Of a stretch of 64,000 nt of DNA, positions 31,628 through 43,079 are shown piece after piece (position 1 is the first letter of the stretch; every line of letters begins with the position of its first letter). The translations under genes were made by a program, and so were the position numbers. A model generated the notes under the pieces. It ran no database searches. It saw only the letters and a list, made by a program, of their open reading frames with translations, and was not told where the DNA came from. The stretch spans positions 221,424,496 through 221,488,495 of the forward strand of contig CM035407.1 in assembly GCA_020310875.1 (NCBI GenBank), in the 5' to 3' direction. The DNA comes from Ceratopteris richardii. Lineage: Eukaryota; Streptophyta; Polypodiopsida; Polypodiales; Pteridaceae.

Positions 31628-32569
31628 ATGCCTAACTGATTAGTCCAATTTTTTTTTTATTTTTTTTTTTTTTTGCCCAGAGTACAACCTCGTTGCCGAT
31701 CAATTGGTATCAGTTACTTGATTCTTTTTAGTTAGTTATTGTGTTTATGGTCTTGTCTGATATCACGTCGTCAGGAACACTTGAATGTTCTTCGTACTTT
31801 AGGTTGATCGTTCCACGTTAGGTTCTTTTTCTTTTAGGTTATCGAGAGTACAGAGATTATGTTTTTAACTTGAACTTGAGTTTTTAGGTAGTCTTCACTT
31901 GATAACTGCCTACCGTCGCCCTGGCTTACTCCTATCACTAGTCGTTCTTAGCTTGAGCTAGGAAATGACAGAGGGAGTTGAGAATATTCCAACCTTACTT
32001 GTTGATCCCTTGCTTTATGGTGCTCAAGAACCCGGTTCTCAAACTTGCAAAGAAACCTTGCTTTGTATGCTCTCAGTTGCTCTCAATGGACCTATAAAAG
32101 TCCCACGGTTAGCTCAATGCTTAGATTCAAAGGACAAAACCAACCACTTTCATTCATGTAACACAAACACACATCTGCATTGTGACTTTTAGGAAAATAA
32201 TTCTAAAGACCCCTGACTTTGATCCCCCTGGGTATGGTCAACTTCAAAATACCCTCTCTGAAAATCAACGCATTATCTTTATAAAAAACAGTTGAGGGCA
32301 TGTAGTATATGCCACGAGCTTTCCAACAAGCCCAAGAGCTCAAAAATTGGATTTCATATGAAAAAGTTAGGACTGTTCAGGGTTTAGGGAGTTAAATCGG
32401 AATTCAATACAAGCTAACAGTCAAACAGGAATACGCGAGTAGCTTGTGGCACGGTCTAGCGATGCAATACTACACCCTAGTGTTTGTCCCACACTCAATC
32501 AAAATTTAGACCAATAATTTTGCCTTGAAAATTTGGCCTAATTTGCCCTTCTAACGCGTTCGCAAAGTC
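31628..32569 (-). other. Element C leader, gag-proximal part
   Basis: Non-coding. Just upstream of the gag ATG the minus strand has an A-rich tract (plus-strand T runs at about 31651-31675). The rest shares stretches with the D and F leaders but has no recognisable RNA gene. Confidence 0.5.
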
Positions 32570-33205
32570 TGTCGGTCGCGATTGACAGGTCAGTCGCGAT
32601 CGACGTGTCGATCGCGATTGACAGGTCCGTCGTGGCTGTCAGTCGCGATTGACTGGTCAGTCGCGATTGACACGTGGCCGAAAAGTCAATCAATCGTGGT
32701 CAAAGCGTCGTTGACTCTGTCGGTCGCGATTGATGAGTCGATCGCGATTGACAGGTGGGTCGCGAGGGTCTGTCGATCGTGGTCAAACAGTCGTTGACTG
32801 TGTCGGTCGCGATTGACAGAGCCGTCGTGGTCTGTCCGTCGTGGTCAAGCAGTCGTTGACTGTGTCGGTCGCGATTGATGAGTCGGTCGCGATTGATGAC
32901 TCGATCGCGATTGACACGTGTCACGCGTATGGTCAGTCGGTCGTGGTCAATCGGTCGTTGACCCTGTCGGTCGCGATTGACAGAGCCGTCGTGGGCTGTC
33001 GATCGCGATTGACGTGTCGATCGCGATTGACAGGTCTGTCCGTCGTGGTTTGTCGGTCGCGATTGACAGAGCGATCGCGATTGACAGAAATCTGTGGAAT
33101 TTCAAAAAACTAAACACATTTTTGGGAAGCTCTAGGCCTGTAGGTCATGGATATGCACTTTGTTTAGCAATTAGAGCAAGTTTTCAGTCGGTCGCGATTG
33201 ACAGA
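32570..33205 (-). repeat. Element C leader repeat cluster with TCGCGA palindrome
   Basis: About 18 units containing TCGCGATTGA, spaced 12-40 bp and separated by variable CGGTCGTGGTCAA-type spacers. Each unit has the 6-bp palindrome TCGCGA. It lies between the primer site and gag, the position of packaging and dimerisation signals in retroelement RNAs. Matching clusters: D (16750-17177 plus 34306-34500) and F (43080-43790, core AATCGCGATT). Confidence 0.85.
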
Positions 33206-33559
33206 GCTCGGCGACACACAGACAGTTACTCAGATTTCCGTACCTGCACAGGGTGCTGGGGATGATGATGCGGCCTGTACCTGCAGAATGCTCACAAAAC
33301 ATGCAAAAAATAGCACATGCAAATTCGCTCTCTCGCTCTCTCTCACAAGTGAAATGAGGGAAATGAGGTGGAGATGGGGATATAGTCAAAAAAAACTGAA
33401 ATTTTCGCGATGATGGAGATGGACGTGGGAGATGGTGATGATGATGATGGTGATGAAGATGGTGAAGAAAGTAAAAGAAAATCGATGAGAGTGAAGAAAA
33501 TACCTACAACTCCAACGCGTCAACTCTACGTCTTACCATCACACGCTCGTCCTCAAAGC
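33206..33559 (-). other. Element C leader, primer-site-proximal part
   Basis: Non-coding. It contains a CTCTCGCTCTCTCTCACAAG tract near 33328, a GATGATGATGATGG run near 33435, and the segment ending CCTCAAAGC before the primer site. The same order occurs in D at 34560-34820. Confidence 0.5.
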
Positions 33560-33581
33560 TCGATCCCCGGCAACGGCGCCA
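33560..33581 (-). promoter_or_regulatory. Primer-binding site of element C (tRNA-Asp)
   Basis: Minus-strand TGGCGCCGTTGCCGGGGA followed by TCGA is the exact complement of the 3' end of plant tRNA-Asp as I know it (UCCCCGGCAACGGCGCCA). It lies 8 nt (CCAAATTT) inside the 5' LTR. This primer is typical of Tat/Athila-type plant gypsy elements. Confidence 0.92.
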
Positions 33582-33589
33582 AAATTTGG

Positions 33590-34305
33590 TGTAGCTCAAT
33601 GATGAGTAGCACCTCCTTTAATGTCAATCCGGGAAGACGTGAGGATGGTATGAAGACCCCGAGCAAGTGGCGGCACAAGTGCGTGAGTGAGAAGCACACA
33701 AGCATGCACACACATACACACACACGCGCTCACAAGGCAAGACAAAGAGTGAGAATCAATGGAGCTTTTAAATTACTTTCAAAATGCTCTTACAAGTTCG
33801 TTTCAATTACCATCTAACCCCAAAAATGAGCTCTCTAGCTCTTTTTATAGTTTTTAACTAGCTTTTGGCCCTGTCCAGACCTAGTGTCCGACCTAGTTAA
33901 AAATTAGGTTCCAGGGCTTATTTGGGGGCTCAAACGAGATCTAAAAATTACGAAAATTGGTACGCAACTACTTTTAAGGCTCCTCAAGCTCAAGGACTCC
34001 TTGGCTTGCACAAAATGGAGCTACAAAAATGTGAAATGATATTTACAATGGTTGTTAGTGATAAAAATCACTGTTGTTGTAGGGATTTCTTCTAGTGATC
34101 TGCCATACATATCTTCGAGCTCCCTACTTGCTCTTCCTCCCTGCATGCCCATCTCTTTGATTTGTATTAATGTCTTGAAAAAATATTGGCCTACTTGCCA
34201 GATCTTCTTTGACTGCCCTGTTTGCTTGTGCTGTCCCTTCGCTCTGACTCCCTTCTTTGACTTTCACGTCTTGTAAGTCCTGGTGTACCAAGGCTACTGC
34301 CAACA
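33590..34305 (-). repeat. 5' LTR of element C
   Basis: 716 bp, essentially identical to 17178-17893. The minus-strand TATA box TATAAAAAG is at 33841-33849, which would put the RNA start near 33815 and give about 225 nt of R-U5 before the primer site. Confidence 0.95.
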
Positions 34306-34310
34306 GCAAG
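34306..34310. repeat. Target-site duplication of element C, right copy (GCAAG)
   Basis: Exact copy of 17173-17177, directly after the LTR terminus GCCAACA. Confidence 0.9.
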
Positions 34311-34820
34311 TGTCCGTCGTCGTTTGTCGATCGCGATTGATTGGTCAATCGTGATTGACAGAAAACAGAGACATATCAAAATTTTAAGCACATATTTAGG
34401 AAGCTCTAAACATGCACATCATGATTATGTACTTAGTTTAGCAAAAGGACCATTTTTTTTGTCGGTCGTGATTGACAGAGGTCAATGCCTCGGGACCTGC
34501 ACAGTCAAATTTTTTACCTACTCGAGCGATGCAGCTACTGGGGATGCTGATTCCTGCAGAAAATCTCAAAAAAGTGAGAAAAGCACAAGCACACAAACGC
34601 TCTCTCGCTCTCTCTCACAAGTGAAATGAGGGAAATGGTGTGGGTGTGGTGATATGACAAAAAAGTTGAAATTTTTGCGATGATGGAGATGGAAGTGGGA
34701 GATGGTGATGATGATGATGGTGATGAGAAAAACAAAAGAAAATAGATAAAAGTGAAGAAAATACATATGACTCCAATGCCTCAACTGTACGTCTTACCAT
34801 CACACGCTCGTCCTCAAAGC
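34311..34820 (-). other. Element D leader, primer-site-proximal part
   Basis: Continues the decayed TCGCGATTGA repeats (34328, 34350, 34465), then has the same CTCTCGCTCTCTCTCACAAG and GATGATGATGATGG tracts as the C leader. Non-coding. Together with 15862-17177 it makes up the full D leader. Confidence 0.7.
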
Positions 34821-34842
34821 TCGATCCCCGGCAACGGCACCA
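34821..34842 (-). promoter_or_regulatory. Primer-binding site of element D (tRNA-Asp, one change)
   Basis: Minus-strand TGGTGCCGTTGCCGGGGATC matches the C primer site except for one C-to-T change in the first bases. It has the same 8-nt spacer to the LTR. Confidence 0.88.
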
Positions 34843-34850
34843 AAATTTGG

Positions 34851-35484
34851 TGTAGCTCAGTGATGAGTAGCACCTCCTTTAATGTCAATCCGGGAAGACG
34901 TGAGGATGGTTTGATGACCTCGAGCAAGTGAAGGCACAAGTGCGTGAGTGAGAAGCACACCAACATGCACACACATACACACACGCGCACACACGGCAAG
35001 GCAAAGAGAAAGACAATGGAGTTCTTTTAGATTACTTCCAAAATGCTCATATAAGTTCAAATCTATTACAACCTAAACTCAAAAATGAGCTCTCTACCTC
35101 TATTTATAGTTTTTGACTAGCTTTTGGCCCTGTCCAGACCTAGTGTCCGGCCTAGTTAAAAATTAGGTTCTAGGGCCTATTTGGAGGCTCAAACGGAGTC
35201 TGAAAATAATGAAAATTGGTACGATGATACTCCTAATACTCCTCAAGCTTGAGGACTCCTCGTCTTGCACAAAATGGAGTTACAAAAAAGTGAAATGGTA
35301 TTTACAATGATTTGTAGTGATGAGAATCAGTGTTATGAAGATGTTGTTTTGGAAAAATTTGAATGGCCTAGAGCCAGATCTTCGTTGACTACTTAGTCTA
35401 CTTGTGCCTTCTCTTTGCTCTAGCTCCCCTCTTTGGCTTCCTTGTCTTGTGAGTCCTTCGGTGCCTTGACTGCTTCTGCCAACA
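34851..35484 (-). repeat. 5' LTR of element D
   Basis: 634 bp, TGTTGGCAGAAGC to GAGCTACA on the minus strand, clearly related to the C LTR but shorter and diverged. TATA-like TATAAATA at 35101-35108. The other LTR would lie left of the window. The expected target duplication on this side is CACAC (35485-35489); its partner is not visible. Confidence 0.85.
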
Positions 35485-36605
35485 CACACCTATCTTATTG
35501 CACATGGTTTTGAGAACACTCCAACTGAGAGCACCTTATATGTTAAGCATGATAATGATGTGCTTCTGATTATTGTTGTGTATGTTGATGACATGTTGCT
35601 CACTAGTCCTCATGAGAAGCATATTTCTGATTTTAAGGCCGATTTGCATACCTCATTTGAGATGTCTGATGTGGGGCATTTGCATCATTATTTGGGCATT
35701 CAGTTTATGCTAGTTGATGATGGAATAGCTTTGTTTCAAACAAAATATACTAACACATTATTGCAACATTTCGGCTTTGAGGGTTGTAAACCTATTGCCA
35801 CTCCTATGGAGACATGCTTACAATTGAGTCTTCATGATGCTCGCGATGCATTTGATGTTGTTCTCTATCAGTATGTTGTTGGATACTTGATTTACTTATG
35901 CATTACTCGACAACATATTTAGTTTGTTATCACATAGATGAGTAGGTTTATACGTTGCCCTGGTGTCAAGCATTGGCACATAGTTAAGCGCATCTTTTGC
36001 TACTTGAGTGGTACCCAGCTACTTGGATTGTTTTATCCCAAGGGGGATCACTACTGCTAGATTTACATGCTTTTTCTCACTCTCAATGGGCTAGTTGCTA
36101 TGACACTCATGTGTCCACCATTGGTTTTTTTTTTTTCATGCTTGGTAGCTCATGCATAACTGGTTGAGAAAGAAGCTGCCTACTCTAGCCACTTCCAATT
36201 GTGAGGCTGAGTATAGGGTAGCTTTCATAGCGACCATTCAGTGTGTGTGGTTTAGACGCCTTATGGATGATTTGGGTGTTGGTTAGTCTTCTGCCACCAC
36301 CATCTGCACTAACAGTCATAGCGCATTGGTAGTTGTGAGGAACCTTGTGTTACAATCTCACACTAAGCACATTGAGGTGCACTATCATTATGTCAGGGAG
36401 AGGTTCTCTACTAGAGAGATCACTTTGGCATATGTTCCCACACAGGAGAACATTGCAAACCTTTAGGCTCTGCCTAGGGAGAAGTTTGAAACTTTCTGTA
36501 AAGCTTTGCACTTACTTCCTTTTGTGGATTGATTCCACATAGCTTGGCACTTCCTTATACATGAGTGCTAGCTCCTTGTTCACCACATCACTCCAAGGGG
36601 GTATT
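35485..36605 (+). pseudogene. Element I: copia reverse transcriptase and RNase H remnant
   Basis: The frame around 35500-35922 reads copia RT: HGFENTPTESTLYVK, active-site YVDDMLL, then the conserved LGIQF and TPMETCLQLSL. After a stop the RNase H is still readable (SNCEAEYRVAF, VWFRRLMDDLG, TKHIEVHYHYVRE, LAYVPTQENIANL). The 5' half of the element is missing here because element D inserted at 35484. A purine tract (AAGGGGGTAT) precedes the LTR at 36606. Several stops; not functional. Confidence 0.85.
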
Positions 36606-36833
36606 TGTTGATATATTTAGGTAGTGATGTGTGTGAACACAGTAGGACCATCAGGGCACTTCTTTCCTTCTTTAAGAGGTTTCTTCCTTGGCTTGTATAT
36701 ATGCCTATAGCCCTAACAACTAACTTATCTTTGTACATTCTAGTGGTAATACATTCAGTATTGTGTGTTGTGCTCCAAGCTTTTCTTCTTCCTTGTGTTG
36801 TTTGCATGCTTCTACAGACCTCCAACTCCAACA
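36606..36833 (+). repeat. 3' LTR of copia element I
   Basis: 228 bp from TGTTGATATATTTAGG to ACTCCAACA, with 5-bp inverted ends TGTTG/CAACA, directly after the purine tract. TATA-like TTGTATATATGCC is near 36692. On the right, CATTC (36834-36838) would be the target duplication. Confidence 0.75.
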
Positions 36834-39280
36834 CATTCATGTATGCTTGAAGCATATCCTCTAGGATTTGGCTAACCCTCTCTGTTTGTCCATCCGACTG
36901 TGGATGTTTGACCGTGCTCATGCTAAGTTTCGTGTCCAATATTTTGAAGACTGCTCTCCAAAAGTGGCTAGTAAACTTCCTATCCCAATCAAAAATTATG
37001 TCTAAAGGAAGACCATATAACCCGTATAGGTTCTCTAAAAAGAGTCTAGCCAACTCAGGTGTCTTCACTATAGTAAGTGTTGGAATAAGCCTAGCCATTT
37101 TGGTTAACCTATCCATAATTACCTAGATAGAGGTGTGCCCTCTCTATGTCTTAGGTAATCCAATTATAAGATCCATGGAGATACTCTCCCACTTCCCATT
37201 GGGAATATCCAATGGATGGACTAGTCCTCCAATCCTCAATCTTAAAGCTTTATTGATCTGGCATTTAGTGCACTTAAGCACATACTCCAAGATTTCCTTA
37301 TGAAGTCCTGGCTAGTAAAACTATCTCTTAACAAGATCATAAGTCTTTTTAACTCCTAGGTATCCCACACTAGGTATGTCATGACACTCATACAAAATGT
37401 GCCATCTCATCTCAGGGTCTCTAGGGACAGACATCTTTCCTTCATATAATAGATCTCCATCATGGCCACTGTAATTCTTCCACTTGAATCCTTCTTGAGT
37501 ACCCGTCGATACTCCATCCTCATTGGAAACTTATATATCATGATCCCCATTCTCTATGGCTTCCCAAATCTCAGAATATGCAGGATCAAGACTACATTTC
37601 CCTCTAGCGATCTGAGTAATATTCAATCCATTGAGCATAGGCATGCAGCTAAGTGAATCAGACACCACATTAAACTTTCCCTTCGTATACCTAAGCTCAT
37701 AATCAAACTCATGAAGGGTCTGTGCCGATTGGGCCTTATGACCTTTAAGGTCTTTTTTATTAGAGAGCCACTTAATGCTCTTTTAATCAAACACTATTGT
37801 GAATTTGGCACCATATAGATAATGACACCACTTTCTTCAAAGCATGGATAATTGCATACAACATCTTCTCATAGACGGAGTAATTCTTCTGAGCAAGTTC
37901 TAGTTTCTTACTCTCAAAAGCTACTGGTCGACTATTCTGAACTTAAACCGCTCCTATAGCAAAATCACTTGCGTTGGTCTCAACCACAAAGGGTTTATTG
38001 GGATCTGCTATATGAAAAAGTTGAGTTGTAGCGATTGCTACTTTCAATTCCCCATACTTTGCTTGTGTTCCTCTCCCCAATGAAAGGCTTTCCCTTTCCC
38101 TTTAAGCTATTTTATCATTGCGACAACAATTTTGGCATAATTCTTAACAAATCTTTGATAGAATCCTGATAAACCTAGGAAGATCTGTAGCTCTTCTAGG
38201 TTTCTAGGATGTGGCCATTCCATGACAGCCCTTAATTTTTTAGGATCCTTCTGGATTCCATTTTGGGAGACTATATGCCCAAGGTATCTAACTTCTGTTT
38301 TGAAAAATTTACACTTTGACTCTTATCAAAGATTGAATTTTCCCTTAACACTTGGAATACTTTTCTCAAGTGTTCCAAGTGCTCATGTTTTGATCTACTA
38401 TAGATCAAAATATCATCTAGGAAGTCTACTACAAACTACCCTAGATAAGGCTGTAATACACTATTCATGAGCTTCATGAAGGTGACAGAAGCATTGATGA
38501 GACCAAAAGGCATCACCAAAAACTCATAGTGCCCATATCTAGTCTTGAATGCAGTTTTAGAGATATCCTTTGCCCTAATTCTAATCTGATGTTACCCTAA
38601 TCTAACGTCAAGCTTTGTAAAATACCTAGCTTGATTTAACTGATCAAATAGGTCTTCCAACCTAGGCATTGGAAACCTATTTTTGATAGTTACCTTGTGT
38701 GTGCTCTATGGTCTATGCATAATCTCATAGAGTTGTCCTTCTTCTTAACCAGGACCATTGGCAATGACCAAGGTGAGTTACTAGGTCTAATGAAGCCCTT
38801 ATCTAAATAGTCATGTAATCGCCTCTCAACATCCTCATGCTAAGAAGCACTAAGCCTATAAGGTGGATTACAAATAGGGTTAGTGTTAGTAACTAGCTCA
38901 ATAGCATGGTCAATGTCCCCTCTCTTAGAGGGTTACTGTAGCCCTCTAGGTAAGTCAATGGGAAAAAAATCTCTAAATTCAATTATAAGATCTTTAAAAC
39001 CTTTAACAACACACTCTTGCAAGAAAGAATAGTCATGTCCATGTTTACATTTCTAGCATGAAAATATACATCAAATGAAGTGTTTGTACAATACTCAAAG
39101 TCTGACTATACAACAAAAAGGTCTCCTATACATGTTGAAAATGAAAAAGACTATACAACTCTAAAGATGAGATGAGAGATCTCTCTCTCCCTATATACAA
39201 AATTTACTTAAATTTCTTTCAAACTCAAGTGTGTTGTTTTGGTAGCTACATTTAAATGTGTCTCCTAGCCCCCATAACAT
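36834..39280 (-). pseudogene. Element H: degraded gypsy pol (RT, RNase H, integrase)
   Basis: Minus strand. Integrase core at 37116-36834 (VIMDRLTKMARLIPT, KFTSHFWRAVF, HPQSDGQTERVSQILEDML with the catalytic Glu), where the copia LTR of I cuts it. Upstream, zinc-domain remnants (CTKCQINK) at about 37260-37340, RNase H and RT remnants to about 38830, all with many stops and frameshifts. The integrase motif style is that of chromovirus-type gypsy elements, unlike C, D, E and F. The 3' part is left of element I and outside the window. Confidence 0.75.
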
Positions 39281-40293
39281 GTGTCTCAAGTAAGATCATG
39301 TGAGACTTAAGCTATTCAATGAAAGACATCATGCTACCAATGTCTCTCTCTAGCCTAAGGGTTTGTTCCTTTAACTCCATGAATTTTTTGTGTGTAACAA
39401 ACTCATCGGAGAGTTCCACATAAGAATACTCTTCTTCTTGAGACTCTTTTCCCAAATCAAAGCAATCTTTGAAGCATGAAGGCATTGATCTACAATCCTT
39501 GCTAGGACCAAACAAAAATTCAAAATTTTTGATTGGCCCAAGGAGGTTCTAGGCACCAAATACCAGTAAAAACGATGCCAAAAGCATATAATAATAGCCC
39601 CAGATGAGCAAACTGAGCCAAATTGAAGCACTTTTGGTTTTTTTCAGTCCTTGCCAGTCCAAAATAAGTGTTCCAACATCTACATTTCAAAGCTACGAGG
39701 CTACTCCAAGTGAAAAAAGTTGATTCCAATACCAAATGACCAAAAACTAGGCTCGAGAGTGGCCACCTAGTTTTTACTGAATTGCTGCAAAGGGATTTTA
39801 GTTAGTAGCTTCGAAACACGACAAAGATCTCTTGAATCGGATGTCAGAGCACAAAGCTATGAGTCAGAGATAGCAGGTATGTCAAGGACCCATACCTCAT
39901 ATCCACAACCCATAGTACATATCTGTGCCCTTGATTGTTCAATCTTGCTCCATAATATAGAATTTTCTCCTTCTCAAAAAAAAAGGAAAATAATCCCAAA
40001 ATCGAAAGTTTTTACCTGCTCCACAATGATCTTCTCCCAAAATCACAGGAGCAGGCATTGAGAAGATCTGTAATCCCATATGTGCAGTCAGGCATCCCTT
40101 TTTTGGGTATAAATAGTGGAGCCTCTTCCTTAGTTTCCCATCCAAGAGGGATGGTGGAGGGAAGGCCTCGTAGGCCACTTGTGCTCTTCTACATGGGCTA
40201 CTTGCACTCCTATGCATGTGCTCCTCTGTGAGGCGTGTATGAATTCTATGCTCACGGGTGTGTGTCCATCGATCAGGCACATTCGCGTGTCAT
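39281..40293 (-). other. Probable gag/leader region of element H, no clear gene
   Basis: It lies between the H pol remnant and its primer-site-like sequence, where gag should be, but no Gag core or zinc knuckle is readable. The plus strand has a good TATA-like GGGTATAAATAGTGG near 40115, which may be chance or a remnant of another element. Confidence 0.35.
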
Positions 40294-40309
40294 CTGGCTC
40301 GGCTACCAA
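40294..40309 (-). promoter_or_regulatory. Possible primer-binding site of element H (initiator tRNA-Met type)
   Basis: Minus-strand TTGGTAGCCGAGCCAG differs at two positions from the common plant sequence TTGGTATCAGAGCCAG, and lies a few bases inside the candidate LTR. Confidence 0.45.
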
Positions 40310-40316
40310 TTTAAGG

Positions 40317-40595
40317 TGTTGTTCCCAATGAAACCCTCCATTTTGAGAGGTTTAGTAGCACAGTAATTGAGGGTGAAGAAATTGGTTCGTCGGCTACAAA
40401 TGTGGAGCGATCTCACATAGAGATGCTTGCTTCTCATAAGCCTCCCAATCATGTACCCTTCTATTAATCCCCTCTTCCTACATCAAGGGTACCCCACGTG
40501 GCTCTACACATGGGTGCCATCGTACTCGTGTGAGCCCATCTAAATAAAGATAAGAGGTGGCTCACACCTTTCTCCTAGGAGTTCTCCACATAACA
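40317..40595 (-). repeat. Candidate 5' LTR of element H
   Basis: 279 bp bounded by TGTTGTT and ATAACA on the plus strand (TG/CA ends). It lies exactly where the integrase frame of copia G breaks off (40596) and next to the primer-site-like sequence. There is no second copy in the window to confirm it. Confidence 0.45.
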
Positions 40596-42106
40596 TTTAT
40601 CTTGCAAGAACTCATCAAACTCTTTAGAGAAGTATTCTCCCCCTCCATTAGATCTGAGCTTCTTGAGTGATCTACCTATATGATTCTCCACATGTGCTAG
40701 ATACTTTTTGAAGCAATCAAACACTTCATTCTTACTTTTGATAAAGTATAGAATAGTCCATCTACTATGATCATCAATAAATGAGACATAATACCTTGAT
40801 CCTACCAATGAAGGTTCTTGACTTGATCCCCATACATCTGTATGTACTAAGTCCAATAAGTTGTTGTTGATGTAGCCTTTGTGGTTGAATGGTTGTCTTT
40901 GTGCCTTCCCAATCTGACATGCATCACATTTGTTGTTCATGTGTTGCTTTGATATGTTTGGTAGTCCTAGAAGACCTTGATCCTTGCATATATCCTTCAA
41001 GGTTCTTTCATTCACATGAGTAAGTCTCTTATGCCACACTTCAAGTTCACTTAGGGTTTGAGATCTAAAGTTGAATAGAGCTATGTTCATGGTTTCTCCT
41101 ACTTCAAAAGCAAAAAGCCTACCATGCTTGTCATCTCTGGCTATCTTCTTGAAGCCTTGACATGGATCTTCCACAAAAGCTCCATGTTGGGTGAACCTAA
41201 CTTGCAATCCTTTTTCAACTATTTGCCCTACACTTATTAGGTTTTTAGTGATAGTGGGTACATAGAGAACCTTACTGAGAATGTTTATCCTATCATTCGA
41301 AGCTTTGACATTACAAATATTCTCCACATTGTGCTTAGTATCATCCCTTGTTTGTACTTCATATCTATGCTTTGGACTTTCTAAGTCAGATAGAAGAGCA
41401 ATGTTGCTTGCAATATGATTTGAACATCTTGAATCTATGTAGAACAAATGATCATCTTCTTTCCCTTCCTTATGGCTTAGATTCATCAAAAGCAATGAGT
41501 CTTCATGTTGTTGATCTTCAAAATAATTGTTGTAGTCCCTTCTGTTATGGCCTCTATTGTTATTGTTGAAGTTGTGTCCACCTCTTCCTCTATTGTTTCC
41601 ATATCAAGCTCTTCCACTTGCTTCTCGATCTTCCATTGAACCAACAATTTTGAGTGGTGTGGTTGGTCTTATCACAGACGGCACAAGGTTGAACATTCAA
41701 ACCTTTGGTTTTATCATGCTTTGGCCCTTTCTTCTTCCCTTTTCACTTGCTCTTGCCTGCAAAGTTGTCTTGGGAAGTCTCCTCTTCATCTTCTTCCTTC
41801 TTCTTGCCTTTCAGCTTCTTGTCCTTCTTATTTGCATATAGAGCACTAGTGCAATTACCATGATAGGATTTACCTTCCTTTATGCTTTTGTTGGCCTCTT
41901 GTTTGAATATTTGTCCAAGAAAGATATTGAGGTCTAGAGTTTGAACATCCATGATGAGATTATAAGTTGTGGGGAAAGACTATCATTGCTTGTCACCTCT
42001 AATCCCATTGAGAATTTGTCTCATGATGGCCTCTTCTTCAATCAGCTCTCTAATGAATTCCAATTGATCGGCAACCTCCTTGAACTTTGCGACAAACTCT
42101 CTAATG
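40596..42106 (-). pseudogene. Element G: copia gag end, protease, integrase (interrupted)
   Basis: Minus strand. The Gag continuation (IREFVAKFKEVADQLEF) follows on from the part at 54944; then an Asn/Gly/Arg-rich segment, the protease with FYIDSRCSNHIAS (catalytic Asp kept, usual DSG changed to DSR), the GAG-pre-integrase domain (WHKRLTHVNERTL, CDACQIGKAQRQPF) and the integrase core (LDLVHTDVWGSSQ, FIDDHSRWTILYF, LRSNGGGEYFSKEF). It breaks at 40596 where the LTR-like end of H begins. The open frame 41495-40575 ends a few codons beyond this junction. RT and RNase H of G are outside the window. Confidence 0.85.
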
Positions 42107-42111
42107 GTTTG
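42107..42111. repeat. Target-site duplication of element F, left copy (GTTTG)
   Basis: GTTTG directly before the TGTTGAACC terminus; identical to 54939-54943. Confidence 0.9.
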
Positions 42112-42720
42112 TGTTGAACCTGAAGGTCAATGACAAAGCACAGGAGCACATCAAAGAGGTGGACACACAAGAAGAAGGAGCAAGTAGGGAGCTCCAAGAA
42201 GTGTATGTCAAATTTTCAGAAGAATCCCCTACAACAATAGTTATTTTCATCACTAAAAACCATTGTAAATACCATTTTCTATTTTTGTAACTCCATTTTA
42301 TTCAAGCCAAGGAGTCCTTGAGCTTGAGGAGTATTAGAAGTATCATCCTACCAATTTTCATAATTTTTAGACTTCGTTTGAGCCCTCAAATAAGCCCTAG
42401 AACCTAATTTTTAACTAGGCCGGACACTAGGTCTGGACAGGGCCAAAACTACTCAAAAAACTATAAAAAGAGCTAGAGAGATCATTTTTTATGTTAGCTT
42501 GTTAGAGAATAGATCTTTTGTAAGAGAACTCTTTTGCAATCGAAGATTTCCATTGTTCCTCTCTTTGATCTTATCTTGTGCGCGTGTGTGTGTATGTGTG
42601 TGCATGTTTGTGTGCTTTCACTCACTCACTTGTGCCTTCACTTGGCCGTGGTCTTCATACCGGTCCTCACGTCTCCGCGAATTGACAAGTAAAGGAGGTG
42701 GTGCTTATGCTTAAGCTACA
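42112..42720 (+). repeat. 5' LTR of element F
   Basis: TGTTGAACCTG to AAGCTACA, 609 bp. TATA box TATAAAAAG at 42462-42470, in the same context as the C LTR (GAGCTAGAGAG follows). Confidence 0.95.
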
Positions 42721-42728
42721 CCAAATTT

Positions 42729-42746
42729 TGGCGCCGTTGCTGGGGA
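42729..42746 (+). promoter_or_regulatory. Primer-binding site of element F (tRNA-Asp)
   Basis: TGGCGCCGTTGCTGGGGA matches the tRNA-Asp complement except for one T, with the same 8-nt CCAAATTT spacer as C and D. Confidence 0.9.
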
Positions 42747-43079
42747 AAGAGCTTCGAGGACGAGCGTTGTGATGGTAAGATCGTAGAATTGCGACGTTGG
42801 AAGGTAAAAAAACTGTCATTTTTGTTCATTTTCTGATTTTTCTTCTTGATCTTCATCATCATCACCATCTCCATCTTCTTCCATCTTCTTCTTCATAGAA
42901 ATTTCTTGTTTTTTAGTGCATTTTCATCATTTTCATACCATCTTTCATGCATTATTGTGCGAGGAGGAGTTAGGAAGTGCAAGAGAGTGCAAGCGCTGTG
43001 TTTTTTCATGATTTTCTGCACATATGGAGCTCGCCATTGCTCGGCGCTCAGAAATTCGAAGTTCCCGCCAAAAAAGACG
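42747..43079 (+). other. Element F leader, primer-site-proximal part
   Basis: Non-coding, with TCATCATCATCACCATC-like runs near 42855 that correspond to the GATGATGG runs of the C and D leaders. No gene seen. Confidence 0.5.

Larger units (their letters stand above)
17178..34305 (-). mobile_element. Element C: 17.1-kb Ty3/gypsy LTR retrotransposon with two protease domains and a giant extra ORF
   Basis: Complete minus-strand element: 716-bp LTRs at 17178-17893 and 33590-34305, 5-bp target duplication GCAAG on both sides (17173-17177, 34306-34310), a tRNA-Asp primer site next to the right LTR and a purine tract next to the left LTR. I found only one difference between the LTRs (C at 17562, T at 33974), so it inserted recently. 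Internal order on the minus strand: repeat-rich leader, gag, pol, basic tail, 1,361-codon extra ORF. Three in-frame TAG codons interrupt an otherwise continuous Gag-Pol frame. It lies in the leader of element D, a related family member. Confidence 0.95.

Noticed and set aside
33550..33590. tRNA-Asp gene fragment
   Set aside because: Only the 3' 22 nt of tRNA-Asp are matched, on the strand and at the distance from an LTR expected of a primer-binding site; the rest of the tRNA is absent.
17178..34305. Endogenous pararetrovirus or retrovirus with envelope
   Set aside because: LTRs, 5-bp duplication, integrase and a tRNA-Asp primer site identify a Ty3/gypsy retrotransposon; the extra ORF has no signal peptide or membrane span, and no movement or coat protein is seen.
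39879..40280. Plus-strand promoter of a host gene at the TATA-like site near 40115
   Set aside because: No coding sequence follows; the surrounding DNA is between parts of element H and reads best as decayed transposon sequence.
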